Shown: positions 8,534-17,935, numbered from the stretch's first letter. The stretch is DNA of 64,000 nucleotides from Paraburkholderia fynbosensis (GCF_902859935.1 NZ_CADIKI010000009.1:186001-250000), one strand, 5' to 3'. Numbers and translations: made by a program. The notes: generated by a model from the sequence alone, not told the origin.

Positions 8534-9679
8534 TTAGAAGCGATGACGGATACCCACCGTGCCGACCACCTGCGTATCGGTCGACGATGCGCTCACGCCG
8601 ACGATATCGGCCGTTACGCCCGAGTTGCCCGTGCTGCCGACATGCTGATACGCCGCCTCAGCATAGACGTCGGTACGCTTGGACAGCGCGTAGTCGGTCT
8701 GCAACGTGAGCTGGTTGTACTTCGGGCTCGCGCCGTTCAGACGCGCGTCGGTGAACGTGTACGCGCCCGACACCGTCCACGCCGGCGTCAATGCGTAACG
8801 GCCGTTCAGTTCGTAGTTCGTGAAACGCGCGCTGCCGCCGTTGAGCGTCAGACCGCTCGTCGTGCCCGATGCCGAAGTGCCGATCGCGCTCGCGTCGCTC
8901 AGTTGCGTTTGCGTGAACACGAGGCCGACATTCGCCGCGCCGAACGCGTAGTTGACACCCGCGCCATAGGTACGCTGACGCGCCGCCGTGAAGGTGGAGT
9001 CGCCCGAGGCCACCGCGCCGCTCGAATTGGTGGTCGAGCCCGCGCCGTTCAGTTGCAGATATCCGACCGCCGCCTTCAGGCCGCCGAACGTGTACGACGC
9101 GCCGACGCTGTAAGCGCGGCTGTCGGCAAAGCTGCCCGCCGCGTTCGAAAAGCCGTACAGCGCGCCGAGCCTGAAGCCGCCGTAATTGACGCTCTGGTAC
9201 TTGACCGAGTTGTTGATACGCACCGAGTTGTTCAGGTTGTCGTTGTCGTACGGATGCGACGCGAGCGTGCCGCCGTACTGCGTACCGTTCAGCGCGAGCG
9301 GGCCGAGATAATCGACCACGCTGTCGTACTGGCGGCCGAGCGTCACCGCGCCATACTGATCGCTCGACAGACCGACGAACGACTGGCGGCCGAACATACG
9401 GCTGTTCTGGCCCATCTTGCCGGTCGACAGGTTGAAGCCGCTTTCGAGCACGAAGATCGCCTTCAGGCCGTTGCCCAGATCTTCCGAACCGCGCAGACCC
9501 CAGCGATTACCGTTGAGCAGGCCGCTCGCCTGCTGGAAGTTGTTGCTGCCGCCGGAGTTGTTCGTGTAGGTAAGACCCGTGTCGATCAGGCCGTACAACG
9601 TGACGGAGCTTTGTGCGTGAGCGGCGCCCGCAGCGCTGACGAGCGCGAGCGAGAGGCTCGACAGTACGAATTTTTTCAT
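8534..9679 (-). CDS. Gram-negative porin (outer membrane general porin)
   Basis: 381-residue trimeric beta-barrel porin of the Burkholderia/Neisseria type. A Sec signal peptide (MKKFVLSSLSLALVSAAGAAHA) is followed by SSVTLYGLIDTGLTY, the classic first strand, and the chain ends GIRHRF with the C-terminal Phe used for outer membrane assembly. The internal MFGRQSFVGLSS segment is also typical. Good ribosome binding site (GGAGAG) upstream of the ATG. Long AT-rich leader region upstream and a strong terminator downstream suggest a highly expressed single-gene unit. Confidence 0.95.
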   Translation of the reverse strand: MKKFVLSSLSLALVSAAGAAHAQSSVTLYGLIDTGLTYTNNSGGSNNFQQASGLLNGNRWGLRGSEDLGNGLKAIFVLESGFNLSTGKMGQNSRMFGRQSFVGLSSDQYGAVTLGRQYDSVVDYLGPLALNGTQYGGTLASHPYDNDNLNNSVRINNSVKYQSVNYGGFRLGALYGFSNAAGSFADSRAYSVGASYTFGGLKAAVGYLQLNGAGSTTNSSGAVASGDSTFTAARQRTYGAGVNYAFGAANVGLVFTQTQLSDASAIGTSASGTTSGLTLNGGSARFTNYELNGRYALTPAWTVSGAYTFTDARLNGASPKYNQLTLQTDYALSKRTDVYAEAAYQHVGSTGNSGVTADIVGVSASSTDTQVVGTVGIRHRF

Positions 9680-10219
9680 TGATTTCTCTCCAGATTCGAA
9701 TGGCGGATGCCATCGAGCGGCGGAGAATAGCCGACAAATTGAAAAAGTATTTTTCAGTTGATCACGGCGTTGTGTTTTTACGACTTAGATGTTTTTTTGC
9801 TTTCCGTTTATTTCGCCGTCCAGGACAAGCATTTTAGGACAGAGCAGGGATGAAAAATAAATGTGCCGCGCTTCGCAGTTTGCAGAAATGCACTGATTTT
9901 ATTGATTTTTCTCCGATCCTGGCGCGGACAGATAACTATCCACCGTCCTGCCTGACACAGGGCCGCGCAGTTACTTTTCATTCCATTTAGTTTCGATCTA
10001 AACCAATAGCAATGAAATGTCAGGAACGTCACTCATTTCCACCACTATTGCCTGAACAGCAAATACTCTTTGCTCATTTTAAAACCCGCCAATAAGCCTT
10101 TGCATAGCCGCTCGATATCCGCAACGAATGCGCGCCGCGCCGCCGCTCGCGACACGCGAGCCCCGATAGTCCGATAATGAGCCTTCCGTTTCCTTATCCA
10201 CGAAGAGGAGTTTGCTGCG
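9680..10219. other. AT-rich divergent promoter region (porin / surE)
   Basis: 540 bases without a convincing gene. The part 9740-10080 is AT-rich with several T and A runs, unlike the coding sequence around it. It must contain the porin promoter (minus) and the surE promoter (plus). Two short minus-strand frames (9808-10032 and 10045-10227) lack ribosome binding sites and family resemblance. Confidence 0.5.
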
Positions 10220-10999
10220 ATGTCCACCTACGAATCCAAAGTGCCGCGAGTGCTTTTGACGAACGACGACGGTATCGATGCGCCCGGCCTCGCCGTGCTC
10301 GAAGCCGTTGCCGCCGAACTCGCGCACGAAGTCTGGGTGGTCGCGCCCGAACACGATCAGAGCGGCACCTCGCATTCGATCAGCCTGCATTCGCCGCTGC
10401 GCGTGAGCCGTCAGGGCGAGCGGCGGTTCGGCGTGACGGGCACGCCTGGCGACTGCGTCGTGATGGGCGTGCGCCATCTGATGCGCGACGCGCCGCCCAC
10501 GCTGGTTCTTTCCGGCATCAATCGCGGCGGCAACCTCGGCGTCGAGACGATGTTCTCGGGCACAGTCGGCGCGGCGATGACCGGCCTGCTGCTCGGGCTG
10601 CCGTCGTTCGCGCTGAGCCAGACCTTCAGCAATCGCGACAAGGTGCGCTGGGATACCGCACGCGCGCTCGCCCCCGGGGTGATCCGTCAGTTGCTCGCGA
10701 TCGAGCATGCCGCGCCGACCTGCCTGAACATCAATTTCCCCGATGTCGACGCAGCCGCCGCTGGTCCGCTCACGCCAACCAAGCAAGGCGTCGGCCTCGT
10801 CGAGGATATCGACGTGCTACCGCAAGTCGACCCTCGCGGCATGGCTTACCACTGGTTACGTTTTCAACGCGGCACGCGTGCCAACGATCTCGATAGCGAA
10901 ACCGCCGTGGTCGCGTCGGGGCGCGTGTCGGTCACCCCGCTCGCGTTCGATCGCACCGACGAGCCGATCTTCGCGCGGCTGGCCGCGTCACTGCGCTGA
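10220..10999 (+). CDS. surE: 5'/3'-nucleotidase SurE
   Basis: 259-residue SurE nucleotidase, which hydrolyses nucleoside 5'- and 3'-monophosphates in a metal-dependent way. Clear family motifs: LLTNDDGIDAPGL at the N-terminus (metal-binding Asp pair), APEHDQSGTSHSI, and SGINRGGNLG. Length is normal. The ATG is preceded by GAAGAGGAG. The usual beta-proteobacterial surE-pcm-nlpD-rpoS neighbourhood is absent here, so this is either a second copy or a relocated gene. Confidence 0.93.
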   Translation: MSTYESKVPRVLLTNDDGIDAPGLAVLEAVAAELAHEVWVVAPEHDQSGTSHSISLHSPLRVSRQGERRFGVTGTPGDCVVMGVRHLMRDAPPTLVLSGINRGGNLGVETMFSGTVGAAMTGLLLGLPSFALSQTFSNRDKVRWDTARALAPGVIRQLLAIEHAAPTCLNINFPDVDAAAAGPLTPTKQGVGLVEDIDVLPQVDPRGMAYHWLRFQRGTRANDLDSETAVVASGRVSVTPLAFDRTDEPIFARLAASLR

Positions 11000-11112
11000 G
11001 CGTCGCCGGTCCGGAGCGTGCGATCGGGCCTGGCCGGCGTATGCCTCGACGCACATTGGCGAAGCGATGCAGACATCGCGATGCGAAACGCTGCACCGCG
11101 CAGCGCCCGCAT

Positions 11113-12126
11113 TCACGGACGCGGCGCACCCGTCAGATTCGGCGCGCCGCCCGGGCCGGCGGGGTCGGGATTGCCGAACGCGGGAAGGCTGCCGTCCTCC
11201 CGTGCGTGAACGATCCCCGCGCGTACCTGCGCGCGCGATTTCGGTCCGCCGTCCAGGTCCGGCAATACGCCGCCTGACGGCGTGGTCTGAACCAGCCGTG
11301 GCTGCACCAAGGCTTGCGCGACCGGTTCGGTCTGCGGTGCCGACAGCGCGGGTTGCACATCAGGCTGCGGCTGTTGCAAGGGCGCCTCTTCAAGCGGCGC
11401 GATGGGCACAAGGGGTGCATCGTGCCTCGCGGGCTCGTTCTCCACCGCTTTCATCGCATGCGGCACATCGGCCGACTCACTTGCATGAGGCAGCGCGCTC
11501 GCCGCCGACACGCTCCCACTCCGTACGCTATAAGCGCCAGGAATCGCCGTCACGGTTTCGGCCGCACGCGGGTTCTTCGTATAGCTCGGCACATGATTCG
11601 AATGCGCGCGCGTCGCCATGCGGCTATCGCGCGAGTGAGCGCTTTTCACCTGCGAAGAGGCCGGCGTTCGCCCCGCTTTCTCCACCGCTCGCGCAGCCTT
11701 CTCTGCTTGCGATACCGTAAACGCACGCCGCTCCTGATCCGCCTGCGCCCGCTTCTTCACCTCAACCACCGGGCCGTCAGCCTCGCGCGTCGCACGTATC
11801 TCATTCGGTTGCGCGCGCGCGGCGGCGACATCGTCGCGCAGCAGACTTCTGCGCGACGCGCGCAAACGATCCGTTACGCTTGCGGCCGAATCGCTGCGAG
11901 ATTTGACGGCGCCGTACATGACCGCTCCACTTGTGACGTCACCGCGCGCGGAATACGCCAGTTCGTCACGACTTGCGAGGTCGAGTTCATCCACTGGCGA
12001 CCCGTCGTCTTCAGACTCCGACACGTACAAAACAGCGCCGATCGCAAGGACGCCCATGACGATGCCCGTGAACACCACCTTTCCAGGTTCGCTGTACACA
12101 ACGTATCCCCTTCCAATAATGGACAT
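11113..12126 (-). CDS. Hypothetical membrane-anchored low-complexity protein
   Basis: 337 residues, not recognised. One transmembrane segment near the N-terminus (VVFTGIVMGVLAIGAVLYV), then a long soluble part rich in Ala, Arg, Ser and Asp, and a C-terminal Pro/Gln-rich tail. No catalytic motif seen. The start is taken at the ATG at 12126 (MSIIGRGYVVY); a TTG 38 codons upstream would give a longer form. The layout suggests a bitopic inner-membrane protein with an extended, probably disordered, soluble domain. The reading frame is long with G/C-rich third positions, which supports coding. Confidence 0.55.
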   Translation of the reverse strand: MSIIGRGYVVYSEPGKVVFTGIVMGVLAIGAVLYVSESEDDGSPVDELDLASRDELAYSARGDVTSGAVMYGAVKSRSDSAASVTDRLRASRRSLLRDDVAAARAQPNEIRATREADGPVVEVKKRAQADQERRAFTVSQAEKAARAVEKAGRTPASSQVKSAHSRDSRMATRAHSNHVPSYTKNPRAAETVTAIPGAYSVRSGSVSAASALPHASESADVPHAMKAVENEPARHDAPLVPIAPLEEAPLQQPQPDVQPALSAPQTEPVAQALVQPRLVQTTPSGGVLPDLDGGPKSRAQVRAGIVHAREDGSLPAFGNPDPAGPGGAPNLTGAPRP

Positions 12127-12427
12127 GGCGCCGTGCGTGCCATGTGACGGCGTGCGCAACGCGCCCCGAATGATCAGAGGGTCGGCGACGATCGATACGA
12201 TGGATGCCGCCGTCACGGCCGCAACTTTCCGACCGATCAATCCACGTACGAAAGCGCACGCGCACTGGATGCATCCGATTTTCTGTTTATGTTTGGCGGA
12301 TGTCGAATCGGCGGATCAGGCAGGCCGTATGGCGGGAAAAGCCAGTTCTGTTAAGAAGATTGAATGGGTGGACTGCGCACCCAACGCCAGCCATTTCGGG
12401 CCACAAACAGCGCAGAACCACGCACGC
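12127..12427. other. Intergenic region
   Basis: About 300 bases between the hypothetical membrane protein and the DMT permease, both on the minus strand. It should carry the promoter of the former. No gene or clear terminator seen. Confidence 0.4.
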
Positions 12428-13327
12428 CTACACCAGCGGCCCCTCTTCCGGTTTCCGGCGCATGGCGACCGCAATCGAACTGCCGACGATCAGCGCGATG
12501 CCAAGCAGCGACATCGCGCCGATCGTCTCGCCCCACGCGAGGTAGCCAAATAGCGCGGCCCACACGATGCTCGTGTAGTTGTACGGCGCGAGCGCGCCGG
12601 CGTCGGCCTGACGGAACGCCATCGTCATCAGCAACTGGCCGGCGGTGGCGAACGCGCCGAGCAACGCCATCACCGCGAGCGCGTTGAACGACGGCGTGCG
12701 CCACGCAAAAAACAGCGACGCGCCCATGACGAGCGTGCCGACCACGGTGAAGTACAGCACGGTGGTGGCCGAATCGTCGGTGGCGCGAATGCGCTTGATC
12801 TGGATGATCGACAGCGCGCCGAACAACGCGCTCGCGATCAGCAGAACGGGACCGAGCCAGCTCGAATGCGCACCGTCCGGGCGCACCACGAACAGCACGC
12901 CGACAAAACCGATTGCGGCCGCAAGCGCGTCGCGCGGCTTGAGCGCTTCCTTCAACAGCAGGGGCGCGAGCACGATGACCAGCAAGGTCTCCGAATACAC
13001 GATCGCCACCGCTTCGCTGAGCGGCATATACGGCAGGCCCGCGAAAAACAGGCCCGATGCGCCGAGCAAGGTCAGCGAGCGGAGGGTCTGCCCGCGCACA
13101 TCCATATGCTTCAGGCGTGCGGCGAGGGGTTTGCCGCGCAGGCACACCGCCACCGCCGGAAACAGGCCGAACAGCATGCGGAAGAACGTCACCTCGTTGG
13201 CCGGATAGGCGAGCGCCACCGATTTGGCCAGCGCATCGACGACCGCAAAGCAGAACATCGAGACGAGGATCAGCGCCACGCTGCGCAGCGGCACGGCGCT
13301 CGGGCGAATGGCGACGGAAGGCGGCAT
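12428..13327 (-). CDS. DMT-superfamily permease (EamA domains)
   Basis: 299-residue integral membrane protein with about ten hydrophobic helices arranged as two EamA repeats (about residues 14-145 and 158-290). The usual EamA glycine/proline helix ends are seen, for example SEAVAIVYSETLLVIVLAPLLLKE and LAPYNYTSIVWAALFGYLAWGE. Such proteins export or import metabolites, often amino acids or riboflavin; the substrate is not predictable. The start is at the ATG giving MPPSVAIRP; the upstream extension is Cys/Arg-rich and does not look like protein. Confidence 0.88.
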   Translation of the reverse strand: MPPSVAIRPSAVPLRSVALILVSMFCFAVVDALAKSVALAYPANEVTFFRMLFGLFPAVAVCLRGKPLAARLKHMDVRGQTLRSLTLLGASGLFFAGLPYMPLSEAVAIVYSETLLVIVLAPLLLKEALKPRDALAAAIGFVGVLFVVRPDGAHSSWLGPVLLIASALFGALSIIQIKRIRATDDSATTVLYFTVVGTLVMGASLFFAWRTPSFNALAVMALLGAFATAGQLLMTMAFRQADAGALAPYNYTSIVWAALFGYLAWGETIGAMSLLGIALIVGSSIAVAMRRKPEEGPLV

Positions 13328-13674
13328 AGGTTGTCCTAAGGGCGAGCGAAGCAGTGCATCGCCGGATCGCGCGAACACTACATCGCATTGTTCGCGCGAG
13401 CGGGTGGAAAACGGATTATGCCCGCTGCTCGTGACCGATCGACAGCGGCAACCGCAGTTAATCCATTGCGCATGACCTGCTGCCCATCGCCCTCGCGAGT
13501 ACCCGGCGGCCTTCATTCGACAATTGCGGGTATGTACCGATACAGCGCGGCCAAACTAATAATATTATTCATATCGATTTCCGCATCGATGCGTCCGGTG
13601 CCAACATCTACGGCCGCATGCAGATTTAATAATAATTATGACCATCAATTAAGCGGGGACATCAGGAGATAAAG
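13328..13674. other. Divergent intergenic region with AT-rich segment
   Basis: No gene. The part 13550-13645 is strikingly AT-rich and includes AATAATATTATT (a perfect palindrome) and TTTAATAATAATTATG, just upstream of the glycosidase-PA14 gene. Probably the promoter of that gene. Confidence 0.5.
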
Positions 13675-15987
13675 GTGCGCAATTACTTTATGCTGGCGAC
13701 GCTCGCGCTGCTGGGCGCTTGCGGCGGTAATGACGGGTCGCCGAATGTGTCCGCGTCGGCGGACAAGCAGGTCAACGCAGTCGATTCATCGGCTTCGGCG
13801 GCAGCCGCAGCCTCCGCCGCGGCGCAGGCCGACGCGGCCAACGTCCAGAGCGAATTCAAGGCCGCGAAGAGCGTGCCGCTCGGGATGAAAACGACGACAC
13901 CGCCGCTCGTGATCGCCGATCCCACCCTCGGCCTGCCGCCCTACACCCCGCCAGCACCGCCCACGCCGGTCTCCACGACCACGCTCTCGTTCGGCGACTT
14001 CACGAACTACCTCGCGCCCGGCTCGACCGAAGGCTGGGGCCCAGGCACGAGCAACGCGAGCATCACGATTCCCGCGCCGGCCACCAACGGCACCGGCGCC
14101 GGCGACAAGACCGTCGCGCTCGCCAGCACCTATGCCACCGCGTCTTACGAAGCGGATGTGACGGTCAGCGCGCCGGTCGGCAGCGGCGCCGCGAACGCCG
14201 GCTTCATCGTGCGCACGACCAACCCGACGGCCGGCGGCCCCGACAGCCTGACCGGCTATTTCATCGGCCTCGATACGGGCACGCACTCGGTCGTCGTGGG
14301 ACGCCAGAACAACAACTGGACGAACTTCATCTCGTACCCGGTGAGTACGGTCGTCGGCGGCAGCACGCACCATCTGAAGGTGACGACGAGCGGCACGGCA
14401 ATCACCGTCGACCTCGACAACCAGCGCGTGATCAGCGTCAGCGACGCCACCAATGCCCTGCCCGCGGTGTTCAGGTCGGGCAGCTTCGGGCTGCGGCGTT
14501 TTGGCGTCGGCGCGACGTTCAGCAACATCACGATCCACACGTATCCGAGCGTGACTTCGCCGAGCTTCGATTTTTCGAAGGTGGTCGGCGCGGTCTACAC
14601 GCCGTCGAACGCGGTCAACGCGATCGACTTCTGGGAGAACTACGACCCCGAGATCGTCAACCGCGAGCTGACGTACGCGCAGACCTACGGCATGAACACG
14701 ATCGCCGTCTACCTGCACTACCTCGTGTGGGCCAACGATCGTGTGGCATTCCTGAGCAAGTTCGAAAACCTGCTGAAGATTGCCGCGCGCCACGGCATCA
14801 AGGTCTCGCCGATCTTCTACGACGATTGCTGGAACCCGACGCCGCAGTACGGTCCGCAGCCGGCGCCGGTCTGGGGCGTGCATAACAGCCGGTGGGTGCA
14901 GTCGCCGGGCACGCCGGTCGAACAGGCGTATTTCCAGCCGAGCGCGTCCAACTCCGCCGTCACGTACAAGCAGAGCCTCGCGAGCTACATCACCGACTTC
15001 GTGGCGCCGCACCGCAACGACCCGCGCATCATCTTCTGGGAGCCGATGAACGAGCCGGGCTGCAGCGGCAACGGCTCGCTGCAGAACACGCGCGCGGTCA
15101 TGATGAACGACGCGCGCATCGCGATCCTGAATGCGGGCGCGACGCAGCCGATCAATTCGCCACAAGTGCAGGAGGATGAAGGCACGTACTTCTCGGACTT
15201 TTACGCGTTCCATCCGTACGGCAATCCGTATGGCGGACCAGCAAACGGCAGCAATGTCAGCGCGCTGAACTCGGAGACGCTGCAACGCGGCTTCACGGGC
15301 ACCGCGGGTCAAACCATGCCGGGCATCGTCGCCAACTACGGCGGGACGACCGGCTTCATCGTGTGGGAGCTGATGATCGGCCGCACGAACACGCGCTTCC
15401 ATTGGGGCGAAGTGCCAGGCGCACCCGCCTCGGTCGAGCCGGCGACGCCGTTCCAGGGGACGATCTATCCGGACGGCCATCCGTGGCAAACGTCGGAGAC
15501 CCAGGCGTTGACGGGCGGCTTCAACGTCAAGCTGCCGGTGTTGCAAGTCGGCTACTACAACGATCCGACCTTCGCGAGCGCCCCGGTGAAGACGTCGATT
15601 ACGCCGATGATCGATTTCGACCTGAACACCGAGCGCGGCACGGATTCGCCCGACGCCTCCGCGGGCGTCAACGCGACCGGCTACGGCGTGCGGTGGACCG
15701 GCGCGATCCAGGCAGCGAAGGAAGGCACCTACACGTTCTCGATCGACAGCGACAACGTGGCGCGTCTGTGGATCAATGGCGTGAAGGTGATCGACAAGAA
15801 GAGCGCGTCGCAATCGAGCGTCAGCGGCAAGGCCCGGCTTACGGCGAAGCAGCGCGCGTCGATCAAGGTTGAGTACGTGCACGGCACGGGGCCGGCCAGC
15901 ATGCATCTGCGCTGGTCGAATCCGGCGGCGGATAATCCGGGCGCGCTTCGCATCGTGCCGTCCGGTTCGCTCGTGACGTCGAATTGA
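13675..15987 (+). CDS. Glycoside-hydrolase-like lipoprotein with C-terminal PA14 domain
   Basis: 770-residue lipoprotein starting at GTG (AGGAGAT ribosome binding site) with lipobox LGAC. Order: signal and Ala/Ser-rich spacer (1-100), a jelly-roll/LamG-like domain (about 100-290), a TIM-barrel region (about 300-600), then a PA14-type carbohydrate-binding domain (about 640-765, YTFSIDSDNVARLWINGVKV). In the barrel, WEPMNEP fits the acid/base Glu and IVWELM the nucleophile Glu of GH5-like retaining enzymes. Likely a surface or periplasmic polysaccharide-active enzyme. The domain calls are by motif; the exact GH family is uncertain. Followed by a terminator, so monocistronic. Confidence 0.8.
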   Translation: MRNYFMLATLALLGACGGNDGSPNVSASADKQVNAVDSSASAAAAASAAAQADAANVQSEFKAAKSVPLGMKTTTPPLVIADPTLGLPPYTPPAPPTPVSTTTLSFGDFTNYLAPGSTEGWGPGTSNASITIPAPATNGTGAGDKTVALASTYATASYEADVTVSAPVGSGAANAGFIVRTTNPTAGGPDSLTGYFIGLDTGTHSVVVGRQNNNWTNFISYPVSTVVGGSTHHLKVTTSGTAITVDLDNQRVISVSDATNALPAVFRSGSFGLRRFGVGATFSNITIHTYPSVTSPSFDFSKVVGAVYTPSNAVNAIDFWENYDPEIVNRELTYAQTYGMNTIAVYLHYLVWANDRVAFLSKFENLLKIAARHGIKVSPIFYDDCWNPTPQYGPQPAPVWGVHNSRWVQSPGTPVEQAYFQPSASNSAVTYKQSLASYITDFVAPHRNDPRIIFWEPMNEPGCSGNGSLQNTRAVMMNDARIAILNAGATQPINSPQVQEDEGTYFSDFYAFHPYGNPYGGPANGSNVSALNSETLQRGFTGTAGQTMPGIVANYGGTTGFIVWELMIGRTNTRFHWGEVPGAPASVEPATPFQGTIYPDGHPWQTSETQALTGGFNVKLPVLQVGYYNDPTFASAPVKTSITPMIDFDLNTERGTDSPDASAGVNATGYGVRWTGAIQAAKEGTYTFSIDSDNVARLWINGVKVIDKKSASQSSVSGKARLTAKQRASIKVEYVHGTGPASMHLRWSNPAADNPGALRIVPSGSLVTSN

Positions 15988-16040
15988 TGGAGGGTAGAGG
16001 CACGTGACCGGTGGTCTTTCGGGACTGTCGGTTGCGGCGC

Positions 16041-16071
16041 GCGGCGCATCGGGTTCGATGCGCCGCGTTTT
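16041..16071 (+). terminator. Terminator after the glycosidase-PA14 gene
   Basis: An 11-bp perfect GC-rich stem (GCGGCGCATCG and complement) with a 4-base loop, followed by GTTTTC, 53 bases after the stop of the plus-strand gene. Confidence 0.7.
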
Positions 16072-16165
16072 CGTTGGTGGGGCGAGTTTTGTCTGCTGCG
16101 TAGGACGTGGGCGCCTGAGAGCACGGATCTGTCGTTGTCCGAAGAAGAGCGCCCCGCTTGTCGAC

Positions 16166-16882
16166 CTACGAAACGACGACCGTAAACTCGATCCCCGATT
16201 CGAAATCCAGCGTCGTGGTTGCAAAGCGCGGATTGCCGTCGAGGTACTGCTTGTATGGACGAACGGCGTCTTCGGCGGTGTACATGTTGTCGGCGAGAAT
16301 AATCGTTCCCGGACGTAGCAGGCGCTCGCTCTGCCTGAACAGATCCAGATACGTGTCGGCCCAGACGTCGATGAACACCATGTCGAACGTGCCGTGCAGT
16401 TCGGAAACGGTCTGGAAGACATCGCCCTCCCGAAGATCGACGTATGTCGCCACACCCGCCGTTCGAACATGAGCCCGAAGCTGGGCGCACTTCGCCGGAT
16501 CGAGTTCGGTCGCCACAACCACGCCGCCGCCGAGCGTACGAAGCGCTTGGGCGAAATACAGCGTGGACACACCGCAGGAGCTGCCGAGTTCGAGAATTCG
16601 AGCCGGCTTGTGCGCGAGCGCCATGTTGCGTAAAAATCGCCCCGTTTCCGCGGACACCGCCAGCGACAGCGCCGTGTCGTGCGAAGATTCGAAATCTTCG
16701 CTGGAGAGCCCGAGCGTTTCGAGGAAGCGTCCACGCAAACGAGGGGCGAGCGTGTCGTATTCCTCCGCGAGCGTCAGAAACTCTTCGCTCGATCCACGGA
16801 ACCGCGCGCGGGCGCGGGCCATCACTTCAGTTTGACTCTGTTCGTGAAGCCGATGCAACAGCGTGGTGGCAGTAGATGTCAT
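16166..16882 (-). CDS. O-methyltransferase-like SAM-dependent methyltransferase
   Basis: 238-residue class I methyltransferase resembling the caffeoyl-CoA (family 3) O-methyltransferases. SAM motif I is ILELGSSCGVSTLYFAQAL; motif II acidic residue is in VVATELDP; then FDMVFIDVWADTYLDLF (metal/substrate loop) and GTIILADNMY. The N-terminal helical part is typical. It starts 48 bases after the small membrane protein and may be the third gene of the sigma-factor operon. Substrate unknown. Confidence 0.87.
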   Translation of the reverse strand: MTSTATTLLHRLHEQSQTEVMARARARFRGSSEEFLTLAEEYDTLAPRLRGRFLETLGLSSEDFESSHDTALSLAVSAETGRFLRNMALAHKPARILELGSSCGVSTLYFAQALRTLGGGVVVATELDPAKCAQLRAHVRTAGVATYVDLREGDVFQTVSELHGTFDMVFIDVWADTYLDLFRQSERLLRPGTIILADNMYTAEDAVRPYKQYLDGNPRFATTTLDFESGIEFTVVVS

Positions 16883-16930
16883 ACGTTCTCCCGGCTCAGC
16901 CGGTTTTTTATCCGACCTGTTTGCATACGT

Positions 16931-17257
16931 TCAATCTTCCGCGCCTCGTGCGGGATGCACCGGACGGGCCGACCGCGAGCACCATGCCGACTGGAATCGT
17001 TCCCGCTCTTCCGGCGTCATGGCTTCCCATTTGCGCCAATGCCGGCGCTCGCGCCAGCCACTGCGTCCGCGGAATCCGCCGAACAGGATGCGGCTCAAAA
17101 CCAGCAAGCCAAGGGCATGCGCGAAATCGATCGTACGGGCGCCCATGAACAGCGCCGGAACGACCCAGTTCCATAGCATCATGACGGCCCATCCGAGCAC
17201 ACCTATACCGATCACCACGAGCAGCGCCTTGCCTGCCCATCTGATTCGAAAGTTCAT
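16931..17257 (-). CDS. Small two-helix membrane protein, sigma-factor partner
   Basis: 108 residues with two hydrophobic segments (about 10-33 and 40-60) and a basic, Trp/Arg-rich cytoplasmic tail containing MTPEERERFQSAW. It begins 12 bases after the sigma factor stop, so it is almost certainly cotranscribed. The position suggests an anti-sigma or modulator role, but no zinc-binding anti-sigma motif is visible. Unknown function otherwise. Confidence 0.7.
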   Translation of the reverse strand: MNFRIRWAGKALLVVIGIGVLGWAVMMLWNWVVPALFMGARTIDFAHALGLLVLSRILFGGFRGRSGWRERRHWRKWEAMTPEERERFQSAWCSRSARPVHPARGAED

Positions 17258-17269
17258 CCGTCCACTCCT

Positions 17270-17848
17270 CTAAATATCCAGTTCGTCATAAATGGCCTGA
17301 AGCCTCGCGCGCAGATGCAAGACTGCGTAGCGTTTGCGCGCAAGCAGCGTATTGAGCGTCACGCCGCTTTCCGCCGCCATGTCTTTGAAAGACCGCCCTT
17401 CCAGTTCGTGCGCGATAAACACTTCGCGTTGCTCCGGCGGCAACTCGTCGAGCGCCTCCTGCAATGCGTCGAGCAATATGGCGCGTGCGTAGAGGGCTTC
17501 GGGACCCGCATCGTGCGCCGGCAGGGAAAGGTCGAGACGGTACTCACCGTCGGCGTCGTCCTCCTCGAAGAGATCCGCCAGCGGCTCTTCCTTCTTCTTG
17601 CGAAAACGGTCGATGATGCGATTGCGCGCGGCACGGAAAAGCCACGCGCTCGCCTGTTCGATCGGCGCGGGAAGCCGGTACGCCCGCACGAATTCCTGGA
17701 AAACATCTTGCAGGATGTCCTCGGCATCGTTCGGGTCGCGTATGCGGCGCCGGATGAAATTGACGAGCCTCGTGCGCTCACGCACCACGGTCGCGGTGAT
17801 GTCGCTGTCTCGTTCGGTCATCGTGTCCGAGGTGGGTGGCGGTTCCAT
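17270..17848 (-). CDS. ECF-type RNA polymerase sigma factor
   Basis: 192-residue sigma-70 family factor of the extracytoplasmic-function type, with only regions 2 and 4. Region 2: LVNFIRRRIRDPNDAEDILQDVFQEFVRAY (about 20-50) and FRAARNRIIDRFRKK. Region 4: LDELPPEQREVFIAHELEGRSFKDMAAESGVTLNTLLARKRYAV, the promoter-recognition helix-turn-helix. Starts at 17848 or 17821 are both possible; ribosome binding sites are weak. It heads a probable operon with the small membrane protein and perhaps the methyltransferase. Confidence 0.9.
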   Translation of the reverse strand: MEPPPTSDTMTERDSDITATVVRERTRLVNFIRRRIRDPNDAEDILQDVFQEFVRAYRLPAPIEQASAWLFRAARNRIIDRFRKKKEEPLADLFEEDDADGEYRLDLSLPAHDAGPEALYARAILLDALQEALDELPPEQREVFIAHELEGRSFKDMAAESGVTLNTLLARKRYAVLHLRARLQAIYDELDI

Positions 17849-17935
17849 GCGTCTGAAGACGTTTGAGGGGCGCGCATATTGTGGCGGGTTTGAAATATTT
17901 TTTCTTTGGCCGTGGACGGCTCGTACCTGACGAGG

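Noticed and set aside
13786..16734. A 982-codon open frame on the minus strand
   Set aside because: It lies antisense to the glycosidase-PA14 gene and is Arg/Ala/Val-rich in the way expected for the complement of a high-GC gene. The plus strand has a lipoprotein signal, catalytic motifs and a PA14 domain.
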